This document shows positions 50,573 through 59,080 of a stretch of 64,000 nt of DNA, piece by piece (within the stretch, counting starts at the first letter, position 1; every line of letters starts with the position of its first letter). The notes under the pieces are model-generated. The model ran no database searches. It saw only the letters and a list, made by a program, of their open reading frames with translations, and was not told the DNA's origin. Where the stretch lies: NCBI RefSeq assembly GCF_003129905.1, contig NZ_QFFM01000012.1, positions 1 to 64,000 on the forward strand. The letters are read 5' to 3'. The position numbers were made by a program, and so were the translations under genes. Source of the stretch: Bifidobacterium callitrichidarum. Lineage in GTDB: Bacteria; Actinomycetota; Actinomycetes; Actinomycetales; Bifidobacteriaceae.

Positions 50573-51661
50573 TTACAGCCCGTACTTCGTCAGATACTTG
50601 TTATTGATGATCTTGAAGCACCGGTTATCGCCAAGCATGGCGGCGAGCTTCGGACTGATCTGCTGGTCGGTGCGAACGTGCCAGACGATACCCTCATCCA
50701 ACAGGTTCGGCGTAACGTTCCCGCGTAGACCGTCGACTTTGCGGATCATGTCGTCCATGCTGCCGGTCAACGCCCATTCGGTTTCATCCAACTGTGGGGC
50801 AGCCCAGGCGAGCAGGCCGGGGTTCCAATCCTCTCGGTCGATTTTGTGGTGATTCTTCCAGACGGCGAAAACGAACGGCTGGAGTTTCGCCAGTTTTAGA
50901 CGGTTTGACTGGATGCCTGGACCGCACATTTCGAACTGGCAGACCATGCCGGGTTCCAGCATGGTGTCCAATCCGGCTCTTAATGCGACCTGCATGTTGG
51001 TGCTGTCCGCCGCCAACTCCCAGTTACGCGAGTAGACGTGCAGATTATTGTCGCCATCCTTGTAGAGGGTGGTGCTGGTACCATCGACCTTCACAGTCGG
51101 CACAGCCTTCAGAGACTTGAGTTCTTCCCACCCGGCGTTGGCGGGTTTGCCGGAAACCGTATTCCAAATCTCATCCTGCACTGCGGCGATCGACTGGACT
51201 CGTGGAGCGTCGGACTTGTCGCAGGGCGCGTTGAATCGGCCGATCTGATTGCCGCCGACCGGAATCGGCTCCTCGTATTTGACTACGCCCGTCTGCATGG
51301 TGATATCAGTGCCGACCGGCGTATCCGAGGCGATGCCCAGCTCGTTCAAGCTCATGATGAGCCCTTGTGAGTAGACGCCGCGGAGTTTCATGGTGCGCAA
51401 CACGTGTCCACGGACTTCCTTACCGCCTTCGATAAGCATGGTTTTCTGACCACGCGACTGGAATGGGGCATAGACTGGGTTGATTTCAGGTAGGAGGCTG
51501 TCAGTTTCGAAGTAAGCGACCTTATCCCCCGGCTTGAGGTGCATGTCCTTGTTGACGACGATCTTCCAGCCGAGAACACGGGCGACTTCGATTCGGTCGG
51601 CTCCTTCGATGGGGTCGATGCCGATAATTTGCTGGACGCTGACGAGTTTTCTGCTGCTCAT
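50573..51661 (-). CDS. RNA ligase, DRB0094/Rnl5-like
   Basis: 362 aa. N-terminal OB-type region (residues 1-120, ARVLGWKIVVNK and GDKVAYFETDSLLP), then motif I PTVKVDGTSTTLY with the AMP-accepting lysine, motif III-like YSRNWEL and GIVWHVR. This is the architecture of the Deinococcus-type ligases that seal 3'-OH/5'-P nicks. It shares no obvious similarity with the ligase at 45098. Confidence 0.87.
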   Translation of the reverse strand: MSSRKLVSVQQIIGIDPIEGADRIEVARVLGWKIVVNKDMHLKPGDKVAYFETDSLLPEINPVYAPFQSRGQKTMLIEGGKEVRGHVLRTMKLRGVYSQGLIMSLNELGIASDTPVGTDITMQTGVVKYEEPIPVGGNQIGRFNAPCDKSDAPRVQSIAAVQDEIWNTVSGKPANAGWEELKSLKAVPTVKVDGTSTTLYKDGDNNLHVYSRNWELAADSTNMQVALRAGLDTMLEPGMVCQFEMCGPGIQSNRLKLAKLQPFVFAVWKNHHKIDREDWNPGLLAWAAPQLDETEWALTGSMDDMIRKVDGLRGNVTPNLLDEGIVWHVRTDQQISPKLAAMLGDNRCFKIINNKYLTKYGL

Positions 51662-51681
51662 GTTGTTTTCCTTACGATATT

Positions 51682-51701
51682 ATGCAAACGTTTTCAGAGT
51701 G
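51682..51701 (-). promoter_or_regulatory. very degenerate shared promoter core
   Basis: Minus-strand CACTCT, 6 nt, GTTTGCAT in front of the ligase gene. Only the -10-like part and spacing match. Confidence 0.3.
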
Positions 51702-51758
51702 TGACCGTTTTCGGCAAGGTAATTCCGTGGACAGAACGGTCTTAAACAGGACTGCCGG

Positions 51759-52157
51759 TCACATGTCCTTCGAGGTGCGTTCGTCTTCCAGTTTCCGCAG
51801 CAGGTCCAGCTGTCGGTCGGCCAGCAGTCGCAGGAACTCCTTCAGGGATTCCTCTTCCGAATAGGATTCCGCCTCATCGGCTGTCATGAACTCGGTCTCA
51901 ACGGTTGCATTAATCTTCTCGACGGGATGGACTTCTGGAAAATCACCGGAGTAATACTCGTTCTCCTGCATTTCCGTATTACCGCGATACCACGTGATTC
52001 GATAATACTTGCCATCGTCGTCCATCTTGACGACGCCTTCCATCCTGGTCTGCCATCGGCTCTCGCCCACGGGTTTGCTTCTGACGATCTTGCCGGTGTC
52101 TTCGTAGACCGCGGATTCGAGTTCCTCATCGGTAAAATGTCTGGCGTTGTCGGTCAA
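51759..52157 (-). CDS. acidic protein, 132 aa
   Basis: TTG start with AGGAG 8 nt upstream. Strand-rich N-terminal half (RWQTRMEGVVKMDDDGKYYR), helical end. 32 nt behind the promoter at 52189. Unknown. Confidence 0.72.
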   Translation of the reverse strand: MTDNARHFTDEELESAVYEDTGKIVRSKPVGESRWQTRMEGVVKMDDDGKYYRITWYRGNTEMQENEYYSGDFPEVHPVEKINATVETEFMTADEAESYSEEESLKEFLRLLADRQLDLLRKLEDERTSKDM

Positions 52158-52188
52158 TGTCTTTCTCCTGCTGTTTTAACTTCTTAAC

Positions 52189-52232
52189 GTGTGGACGTTT
52201 ACAGTATATGACAACAGGCGGAAAGACTCGCC
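52189..52232 (-). promoter_or_regulatory. shared tripartite promoter
   Basis: Minus-strand GGCGAGTCT, 15 nt, TATACT, 6 nt, GTCCACAC. Confidence 0.78.
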
Positions 52233-52248
52233 CGAAACCAACCAAACA

Positions 52249-53124
52249 TCAAACAGCAACCAGCGCCTTAATCGAAGGATGATGCCGGTATCCCATGATG
52301 GTGAAGTCGTCGTAGTCGTAGTCGAACAGCGAATCGGCCTTGCGGATCTCGATCTGCGGGTACGGGTACGGCTCACGTGAGAGCTGTTCGAGCACCTGGT
52401 CGATGTGGTTGTCGTACACGTGGCAGTCGCCGCCGGTCCACACGAACTCTCCGGGCTCCAGACCGGCCTGCTGGGCCATCATCAGCGTGAGCAGCGAATA
52501 GGACGCGATGTTGAACGGCACGCCGAGGAACATGTCGCACGAACGCTGGTACAGCTGGCAGGAGAGCCGGCCGTCCGCCACGTAGAACTGGAACAGCGCA
52601 TGGCAGGGCGGCAGGGCCATCTGCTCCACTTCGGCCGGATTCCATGCGGAGACCACCATGCGGCGGGAATCCGGGTGGTTTTTGATGAGATCCATCACAT
52701 TGGCGATCTGGTCGATGGTGCGGTTCGGGTCCTCCGGCGTGGGGGCCGGCCAAGAACGCCACTGGGCTCCGTACACGGGGCCCAAGTCTCCCTGGTCATT
52801 CAGCTGCCATTCATCCCAGATATGGACTCCGCGCTCTTGGAGCCAGCGCACGTTCGTGGAACCCTGTAGGAACCATAGCAGCTCATAGGCGACGCCTTTG
52901 AAGAACACGGTTTTCGTGGTCAGCAATGGGAAGTACTGCGAGAGATCGAATCGCATCTGCTGGCCGAACAGGCTGATGGTGCCGGTGCCGGTGCGGTCGG
53001 ACTTCAGGGTGCCTTCGGTCAGGATCTTGCGCACCAGGTCCTCGTACGGCATCGGGATAACCGTTTCGGGGCGCGCGGGGATACGGGTACGAATGTCTGC
53101 GAGCTGTTCTTCGGTCAAAGCCAT
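52249..53124 (-). CDS. thyA: thymidylate synthase
   Basis: 291 aa, full length. [30 protein letters not shown], the catalytic cysteine in [30 protein letters not shown] and the C-terminal IKALVAV are all in place. It makes dTMP from dUMP with methylene-tetrahydrofolate. Strong resemblance to bifidobacterial ThyA. Its 5' side has no shared promoter. Adjacent nucleotide enzymes: the dNMP phosphatase at 37774 and the MazG-like protein. Confidence 0.96.
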   Translation of the reverse strand: MALTEEQLADIRTRIPARPETVIPMPYEDLVRKILTEGTLKSDRTGTGTISLFGQQMRFDLSQYFPLLTTKTVFFKGVAYELLWFLQGSTNVRWLQERGVHIWDEWQLNDQGDLGPVYGAQWRSWPAPTPEDPNRTIDQIANVMDLIKNHPDSRRMVVSAWNPAEVEQMALPPCHALFQFYVADGRLSCQLYQRSCDMFLGVPFNIASYSLLTLMMAQQAGLEPGEFVWTGGDCHVYDNHIDQVLEQLSREPYPYPQIEIRKADSLFDYDYDDFTIMGYRHHPSIKALVAV

Positions 53125-53142
53125 ATTCTCTCGTGCCTTTCT

Positions 53143-53574
53143 TTAATCTTGAGTTTCTGCTGTCAGATCGGCTACAACAACCCCGAGTTTCCGCGGCTTA
53201 TGATTGGCGATATACGCCCACTTCGGATCGAACACAAGATGCATTATCTCCGGATAATCAACATCGGTCAGATGCTTCGCATCGTACCGGCAACGGTCCC
53301 CCATGTGTTCTCGCGCTTGGTTTCCTATCTGCGCATACCACAGATTCATACGACGCTCGAAATTATTCAACTTCTGCTGGCTATCGCCGCGCTTGAGAGG
53401 ATTACAGGGCGGAGAATCGACAACCAGTCCTTGGTTGGTTATGAGAGGCCCGCTATCCAGCGGGATGATCGCGATTTCGCGTTCCTCATCGAACTTAGGA
53501 CGATATGGTTCGCGGCCGCTACCCGTTGTCTTATCTGCGGACGACTTATCTTGATTTCGCTGGTTTCTACGCAC
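53143..53574 (-). CDS. hypothetical protein, 143 aa
   Basis: GTG start with GAGGAG upstream. Basic N-terminus, WYAQIGNQAREHMGDRC centre. Last gene of the 55648 operon. Unknown. Confidence 0.72.
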   Translation of the reverse strand: MRRNQRNQDKSSADKTTGSGREPYRPKFDEEREIAIIPLDSGPLITNQGLVVDSPPCNPLKRGDSQQKLNNFERRMNLWYAQIGNQAREHMGDRCRYDAKHLTDVDYPEIMHLVFDPKWAYIANHKPRKLGVVVADLTAETQD

Positions 53575-53578
53575 TCAC

Positions 53579-54088
53579 TCACTCCTCTTGCCGTGTTTTT
53601 ACTTCAGGCACATCCTCTGACGGAGGCTCGTCCGGCGCTTCGAAAGCCTCGTAACCGAGAGTGATAAGCGCATCCTCCAAATCCAAGGACTCCTCTACAA
53701 GAGGCCGCATTGAATCAGCATCGTGCAGTCGCCCGTTCTGCCAAACAACGCAACCGACACCCTCGTAAGGCGGTGTGAGGTCCGCGAACCGGAACGCGCC
53801 GATCGTATATGTTTCCGCCCGACCGGGTCCACGCTGATGCAGGATAACCTCCATATGCGGGTCGATTGCGGTTTCGAACAAGCCAATCCAACGGGAGCCG
53901 ACATGCAGGGAGGGAAGTCCAGTACGAGGTTCGACAGACACTGTGAATTCCTCGGCGTCGAGTCCGTGGCATAAGGCGCCTTGGTCTCCGACTCTTGGCG
54001 AGTCCGGCCCCCAACCGTCGTCGGTTCGGTCCGCGTAATGGAAGTGATTGAGGTAGGCGTGTTGGAATCGTTCGTCTTCAGCGTTCAT
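53579..54088 (-). CDS. hypothetical protein, 169 aa
   Basis: AAGGAG before ATG. Contains AEEFTVSVEPRTGLPSLHVG and a hydrophobic centre; acidic C-terminus. Coupled to the ATPase gene by ATGA. Possible partner. Confidence 0.73.
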   Translation of the reverse strand: MNAEDERFQHAYLNHFHYADRTDDGWGPDSPRVGDQGALCHGLDAEEFTVSVEPRTGLPSLHVGSRWIGLFETAIDPHMEVILHQRGPGRAETYTIGAFRFADLTPPYEGVGCVVWQNGRLHDADSMRPLVEESLDLEDALITLGYEAFEAPDEPPSEDVPEVKTRQEE

Positions 54089-54747
54089 CGATTCTCCTTC
54101 GCGGCCATGCGTTCGACGCGACGGTATTTCGCATCCGAATCATGTTCAATCCACTTCCGCCACGTCGGATAGTCGGACAGGTTTACGGTCTTCAACGTGC
54201 GGGCGGCAAGCACAGTCGCATCATGCCGGTTCGCCCAGTCGACTGGTTCGAACGTGTTCGAGGAGACAATCGCATATGTGGGCGAGTCCTTTCGCTCCTT
54301 GACCAGCCAGTCACAGGAGTCAAGGAACACACTAATCTCGTGAGCGTCCAGCCCGGAGTCGAGCGCATCCACGGCAAGCAGGAACGGCCCGTCGCCCGCT
54401 TCAGACAAAGGTCGGGATAAGGCGCGGGATTCCATGCCGAGAATATACGCAATCTGCTGGCCTTCAGAAGACAGTTTCGCCCCGAACGCCCGATTGAACG
54501 AGTCAACATTACCGCTCCATGCGGCGCGGCCGATCAGATCGTTCGCGGTCGTGGCACGCGCATCAATCGCATGAGTAACCCACCCCATGTCCTGAGCTGT
54601 TTCCTGGAGCCGATTCAGCAGCGTCGTTTTGCCGGCACCGTTCGCTCCAATGAGAATCGTCACGCCCGGCTCCAATGAAATCGTGGCGTGCGGGTAGAGC
54701 GGCAGCTGCTCGTGGTTCGGGTTCGTCCCGATACGAAAGTCCGTCAC
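54085..54747 (-). CDS. ABC/AAA-type ATPase, 220 aa
   Basis: GTG start with AAGGAG 6 nt upstream and GTGA overlapping the preceding stop. Walker A LIGANGAGKTTLLNRL near residue 30 and Walker B FLLAVDALDSGLDAHE near 128; no transmembrane region. Small, RecF/SMC-like head without long coils. Function unknown. Confidence 0.8.
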   Translation of the reverse strand: MTDFRIGTNPNHEQLPLYPHATISLEPGVTILIGANGAGKTTLLNRLQETAQDMGWVTHAIDARATTANDLIGRAAWSGNVDSFNRAFGAKLSSEGQQIAYILGMESRALSRPLSEAGDGPFLLAVDALDSGLDAHEISVFLDSCDWLVKERKDSPTYAIVSSNTFEPVDWANRHDATVLAARTLKTVNLSDYPTWRKWIEHDSDAKYRRVERMAAKENR

Positions 54748-55334
54748 GTTCGCTCCTTCAAAGGTTGCAGGGTTGTCGTCCACGCCGTTTCATGGGCTGC
54801 GATGATGGAACGCAGCTCGTCAGCTAATTGGTCTCCATTAACCAGCCCATCCAAGCTTGGAACGTTCTTGTATGGTTTGTCGTTGATAAGAATGACGGCC
54901 GTACCGTCTGACGCGGGGATGACGGATATCCAATTGAAGCCATGTTCGATACGGCCTAATCCATCAGGCCCGTTCGTTCGCTCCCAATCACTGTTATCCG
55001 CAGCCCAAGCAAGGGTTGAATCTGCTATCTCCGCGTTAGTGCGTTGTACGGCTGAAATCACAATGCGCTTGGATTCGGTTTCCAACCATGCTGCGACAAT
55101 ACCCGGGTCAGGGTTCGAGCAGGCGACTGGGGTTGAAAGAGCGTCCCAACCGAGCGAAGTCGGCCCTGATGAGTCGAGCACAGGCAGGCCGTTGATGAGA
55201 CGAAAACGCACTCGGCAGATGTTGTATGGTGCGAATCCTCTGGCGATGTTCTCATGATGGTCGACGAACTTGAACAAGCCCGTGCTTTTCAGAACCATTG
55301 CGGCGTCCGCCGTCGTGAAGCTGCTATACTCCAT
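54744..55334 (-). CDS. hypothetical protein, 196 aa
   Basis: Start MEYSSFTTADAAMVLK with AGGAG upstream. Mixed alpha/beta; contains ERTNGPDGLGRIEHG. Coupled to the ATPase. Unknown. Confidence 0.73.
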   Translation of the reverse strand: MEYSSFTTADAAMVLKSTGLFKFVDHHENIARGFAPYNICRVRFRLINGLPVLDSSGPTSLGWDALSTPVACSNPDPGIVAAWLETESKRIVISAVQRTNAEIADSTLAWAADNSDWERTNGPDGLGRIEHGFNWISVIPASDGTAVILINDKPYKNVPSLDGLVNGDQLADELRSIIAAHETAWTTTLQPLKERT

Positions 55335-55348
55335 GTTTTCGGCTCCTG

Positions 55349-55648
55349 TTAGGCGATGTTCCAAGTGATGTCCTTTGCCTCATCGTTGGTCTTATGTCCA
55401 CGGAATCGCAGCGCATGCCCGGCGCAGGATTCGCAGAGGTTGAGTTTCTGGATGCGTACGATGGTGCGGGTCTGCTGGGTGTGGTGTTCCTCGTCATAGT
55501 GGTTTTCGTCGATGAGAATCGGGTAGTCGAGCTCCCAGTATTGGGGGTTGCCTGCATTGTTTCCGCAGATGCTGCACTTGTGCGGGTTCTTTTTGACGAT
55601 TGCGAGTCGCTCTTCGAGGGTGAGGTTGTCGTATGCGGTGTTGTTCAT
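55349..55648 (-). CDS. zinc-finger protein, 99 aa
   Basis: Start MNNTAYDNLTLEERLA with GGAGAG upstream. CSICGNNAGN and CESCAGHALRF form a probable zinc site with ELDYPILIDENHYDE between, reminiscent of HNH-like folds but with no clear HNH triad. First gene behind 55681. Confidence 0.74.
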   Translation of the reverse strand: MNNTAYDNLTLEERLAIVKKNPHKCSICGNNAGNPQYWELDYPILIDENHYDEEHHTQQTRTIVRIQKLNLCESCAGHALRFRGHKTNDEAKDITWNIA

Positions 55649-55680
55649 TTTTTCTCTCCGTTTTTGTTTTACTCTATTTT

Positions 55681-55724
55681 GTGTGGACAATTACAGTATA
55701 CAGTGAAGAGAGAAACAACACGCC
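55681..55724 (-). promoter_or_regulatory. shared tripartite promoter
   Basis: Minus-strand GGCGTGTTG, 15 nt, TATACT, 6 nt, GTCCACAC. Confidence 0.82.
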
Positions 55725-55732
55725 GGAAACAA

Positions 55733-56383
55733 CTAAGCCACAGCATCCTTCGCAACAAACAACGGAGCCTGACTCCATGAAGTATCGGTACCCTTCCGAC
55801 TCTTCTTACCGGTGGGCTTCCGCTGAGTCATGCCAACAACCTCATCATCCGAGACGCTTTCCATCAAACGCCTAGCGGCTTCGAGACGCAGATACCATTC
55901 CTGGAACTCATCGAAACGGACGGAGGAATCCTTATCCTCTACTGCAGCAAGAGCCGGTTCGGCTGTGGGTTCAGCTGCCGTCTGGCTACCTGCGACGATA
56001 ACAATCAAATGAGTCGAATACATGAGCGCAATCGGCGGAATCGCCATAACCATAGGACCAGCCCAAGCAGGCAACAGGCCGCCATCCTGAATCCAAGCAT
56101 GCAGCGCGTTACCGAGAATACTCAGCAGGCCGGCGACAATGAAACCAGCCCACGGATACCACCTGTAATGGATGCCATTGCGTTCGAAGCCCCAAACAGC
56201 CCAAGTTGAAAGCAAGATAGTTCCGTCGATGCAAATCGGTCCACCCCACGCCAACCACGGCGACGCACCGCACTCGACGAATAGGCTTTGCAGGGCGTCG
56301 AAGCTGAGCAGGAATGCGATCAGGCCGATGAGTGTTCCCGCGAGGAAACCGGGCCAGAGGCGGATTTTGGTTTTGTCTTTCAT
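55733..56383 (-). CDS. DUF2637/SpdB-like membrane protein
   Basis: 216 aa. Four transmembrane segments: FLAGTLIGLIAFLLSFDALQ, the conserved WLAWGGPICIDGTILLS, AGFIVAGLLSILGNALHA and VMAIPPIALMYSTHLIV, then a soluble tail. This is the signature of DUF2637 proteins of actinobacterial conjugative plasmids (SpdB). Supports a plasmid rather than a phage origin. Confidence 0.83.
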   Translation of the reverse strand: MKDKTKIRLWPGFLAGTLIGLIAFLLSFDALQSLFVECGASPWLAWGGPICIDGTILLSTWAVWGFERNGIHYRWYPWAGFIVAGLLSILGNALHAWIQDGGLLPAWAGPMVMAIPPIALMYSTHLIVIVAGSQTAAEPTAEPALAAVEDKDSSVRFDEFQEWYLRLEAARRLMESVSDDEVVGMTQRKPTGKKSRKGTDTSWSQAPLFVAKDAVA

Positions 56384-56486
56384 GATTCTTTTGCCCTTTG
56401 GTTGTTTAGGATAGCGACATTTATCTGAGTCCGACGAAGTGGGGCGGACTCAGATTTTCGCGCAATCTCACTGCTGATTATTCGAG

Positions 56487-57791
56487 TTACTTCATGGCTT
56501 TCCACGCCACGCCTTCTCCACGCCATCCGCGAGAAGTCACCGTTCTGTATTCGGTTTCGCTGGTTGTGTAAAGGTGTTCGCCGTTGCGCGGATTATAGGC
56601 ACGCCAGACGTTTACAGAGCCAGCCCCAGACGTATACCAGCCGACGCCTTCTCCACGCCAACCACGCTTCCAAGTCAGTACCTGGTATTCGCGTTGGCTG
56701 GCGGTCCAGTGGTGATTGCCGGTTCGCGGATCATAAGCACGGTAAACCGGGGTTCCGGTTTTCGACTGAGTAAAGCTGACGCCCTCATATCGCCAGCCGG
56801 AATTGATTAACGATACGGTTTCCGTATCGCTGGCCGTGTAATGGTGCAGGCCGTGGTTTGGATTGTAGAGTCGGTGGACTGGTTGGCTGTTTGGGTCCTG
56901 CTGACTATCGTCGGCTGGACCCATGTTTTCCGCTTTGCTGATGATTGTGTTCTGGGTGTTAACCCAGTTCGTCAAGTCTGCGCGGAACGCGGTGGCAGTC
57001 ATTGTCCTGCCGAGATTCAGGTTTGCACCGTTGCTGTTGGAACGAACCTGAAGCTGGTTATGCATGTTGAGCGCCATGACGTAAGGATATTGTCGGCCGA
57101 GATGACTGATGGCTGTCCCGGCGTACTGTATTGTCGAATCGGACATGGTCACGTAATGACCGGTCTGCGTTTCCTGTTCCTGTCCGGCTACACCGTAGTA
57201 GACGGTCGGCCAGCCCTTGGCAACCTCGTAAGCGTCATGACGTATCGATTGGAGTCTTGCGTCTTTTGTCGCATGCTGTTCAAATCGGACCTTTTCTTTA
57301 TCCCACCAACGGTAAACGACGTTATCGGTGATATCCCACGCCCAACCGAGGTTTTCCGCGGAATTGTACTGTTTCGAATGCTTGATGTGATTGGCGCTCC
57401 AGTCGGCATCAACGATGCTGATGGCCGTGATTGTGTCGGACATTTGCAGTGGCGGCAGGCCTTCGGTTGCGCGCTTCGCGTTGGCTTCGTCGAGGATGTT
57501 GATGCTTCGCAGAAGCAGGCTGATGTTGGTTGCACTGTTCTGACTGCCGGCTTGTACCGAGTCGAGGTATTTGGTTGAGCTGCGATCGGTGAGGACTTTC
57601 ACCGCCGCCACGGCTCCCTTGTCCCGGAAGTAGGCGATGGCACCTTGGTTGAGTTTCGCTCGTGCGGTTTCGGCTTGTTTTTGTGCGGCTAGGATTTCGA
57701 TGGATGTTGCGGCTTGCGCGACTGGGGTCAGTGTGAGCGCAAGTGCGGCCAGGATGATCGCCGCGGTGAGTTTGGTTGCGTTTTTGGGCAT
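56487..57791 (-). CDS. secreted CAP-domain and DUF5648-repeat protein
   Basis: 434 aa. Signal peptide LAALALTLTPVAQA, cleavage near residue 28. Residues about 85-240: CAP/SCP-like fold (RSINILDEANAKRATEG, NSAENLGW). C-terminal third: three DUF5648-like repeats, VHRLYNPNHGLHHYTAS, VYRAYDPRTGNHHWTAS and VWRAYNPRNGEHLYTTS. Probably acts at the cell wall or surface. GGAG before ATG. Confidence 0.85.
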   Translation of the reverse strand: MPKNATKLTAAIILAALALTLTPVAQAATSIEILAAQKQAETARAKLNQGAIAYFRDKGAVAAVKVLTDRSSTKYLDSVQAGSQNSATNISLLLRSINILDEANAKRATEGLPPLQMSDTITAISIVDADWSANHIKHSKQYNSAENLGWAWDITDNVVYRWWDKEKVRFEQHATKDARLQSIRHDAYEVAKGWPTVYYGVAGQEQETQTGHYVTMSDSTIQYAGTAISHLGRQYPYVMALNMHNQLQVRSNSNGANLNLGRTMTATAFRADLTNWVNTQNTIISKAENMGPADDSQQDPNSQPVHRLYNPNHGLHHYTASDTETVSLINSGWRYEGVSFTQSKTGTPVYRAYDPRTGNHHWTASQREYQVLTWKRGWRGEGVGWYTSGAGSVNVWRAYNPRNGEHLYTTSETEYRTVTSRGWRGEGVAWKAMK

Positions 57792-57813
57792 GGTTGCTCC
57801 GAATACTTTTAAC

Positions 57814-57833
57814 GTGTGGACGTTATCAGTATA
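57814..57833 (-). promoter_or_regulatory. shared promoter core
   Basis: Minus-strand TATACT, 6 nt, GTCCACAC, 23 nt before the 57791 start. Box GGCGTGTCG not recognisable. Confidence 0.72.
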
Positions 57834-57890
57834 TCTTTAATGCGTTAATAGGGGCGCCCTCCTGATTTAGGAAGGCGCCCCGAACTTGAA

Positions 57891-58115
57891 TCAGGCGAAC
57901 CGGACGTCGTGGGCGCTATCGGCCACCCACATGTAGTCATGCTTGATTTCCGGCGCATAGCGCATGGAAGCGGTGCCGGTCACGACGTTCTTGCTGTTGA
58001 GGTACTTGCGGACAATCGCTTCGGGCAGCTTCTCGGTGAGCATGTACATGGTTCCCGGCTTGTCGCCGCGGTTCATGCTGGTGGCTTGGAAGAATGCGGG
58101 GATGGTGATAGTCAT
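57891..58115 (-). CDS. hypothetical protein, 74 aa
   Basis: AAGGAG before ATG (MTITIPAFFQATSMN). Single gene behind the promoter at 58166. Soluble. Confidence 0.75.
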   Translation of the reverse strand: MTITIPAFFQATSMNRGDKPGTMYMLTEKLPEAIVRKYLNSKNVVTGTASMRYAPEIKHDYMWVADSAHDVRFA

Positions 58116-58165
58116 TGTTCTTCTCCTTTTGTTTTGTGGAACCGGTTTGGTTCCCGCTCTATTCT

Positions 58166-58209
58166 GTGTGGACATATTCAGTATAACAACATATGCGAGA
58201 AGACACGCC
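58166..58209 (-). promoter_or_regulatory. shared tripartite promoter
   Basis: Minus-strand GGCGTGTCT, 15 nt, TATACT, 6 nt, GTCCACAC. Confidence 0.82.
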
Positions 58210-58221
58210 GACAAACAAAAA

Positions 58222-58245
58222 CGGCGGACGCAAAAGCATCCGCCG
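58222..58245 (-). terminator. Rho-independent terminator
   Basis: CGGCGGATGC and GCGTCCGCCG form 10 bp, then TTTTTGTTTG on the minus strand. Ends the NlpC/P60 gene. Confidence 0.85.
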
Positions 58246-58268
58246 CACAACACCCAGATCAGAAAACG

Positions 58269-58970
58269 CTACTGCAACACCCGATAAAACGCCATACCCG
58301 GAAACACAGCAGTCACCTTCGTCCCATCAACCGGATTCATGGCATGAATCATCATCCCATTCCCGATATAAATACCAGCATGCCCCGGCCCGACCATCAG
58401 ATCACCCGGCATCGGATTCGAAACCAACGTACCCATCGACGGTTGAGCATACGAGGAATGCGGCATATTAATCCCGAAATGCGTATACACGTACTGGGTG
58501 AAACCACTGCAATCCCAGCCCGCAGGCGTATTCCCACCAGCCACATACGGGTAGCCTTGGAATTGGAGGGCGAACTTCACCAGACTCTCCGCATCCTTCG
58601 ACGCAGGCATTTCAATCGGCTTCGCCGCCAGCTCGGCCTGCTGTTGCGCTTGCGCCGCCGCCTGAGCCTCCGCCTGCTGTTTGGCCACCGCTGCAGCCTG
58701 CTGTTCTGCCGGGGACTGGGTTTCCGGCACGTTCAACGTTTCGATTCCACCCCAATCGCCGGTCACGTCGGTGGTCGTCGCTTCGGCGGTCAACCGGCGT
58801 ATGGCGATGTTCTGTTTGGGGAACTTGCGTGCCGATGATACGGTGGCCGCCGTTTCAGTGGTCGTGTCGGCGGCGTATACGTTCGGCGTGACCATGACCG
58901 AACCTAAGAGGATGATCGATATGCCGGCTGAAATGCCTGCGATCAGGTTCTTGCGATTCTCCAACTCCAA
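58269..58970 (-). CDS. secreted NlpC/P60 endopeptidase
   Basis: 233 aa, TTG start. N-terminal signal anchor, Gln/Ala-rich linker (residues 90-115), NlpC/P60 domain with WDCSGFTQYVYTHFGI (catalytic Cys), GPGHAGIYIGNG and MIHAMNP (His). Cleaves peptidoglycan stem peptides. On a conjugative element it would open the wall for the transfer apparatus. Confidence 0.9.
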   Translation of the reverse strand: MELENRKNLIAGISAGISIILLGSVMVTPNVYAADTTTETAATVSSARKFPKQNIAIRRLTAEATTTDVTGDWGGIETLNVPETQSPAEQQAAAVAKQQAEAQAAAQAQQQAELAAKPIEMPASKDAESLVKFALQFQGYPYVAGGNTPAGWDCSGFTQYVYTHFGINMPHSSYAQPSMGTLVSNPMPGDLMVGPGHAGIYIGNGMMIHAMNPVDGTKVTAVFPGMAFYRVLQ

Positions 58971-59004
58971 CAGAACTCACTTCTCTACAGAAATCAAGGA
59001 AACA

Positions 59005-59031
59005 GCCGCCAGACGGTAATGGTCTGACGGC
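59005..59031 (-). terminator. hairpin terminator
   Basis: GCCGTCAGAC and GTCTGGCGGC, 9 of 10 pairs, then TGTTTCCTTG. Separates the phosphatase and NlpC/P60 genes. Confidence 0.55.
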
Positions 59032-59080
59032 ATTATTCGACAACCAGAAAAAATGATAACGGTTCCCAACAAGAAAACCA

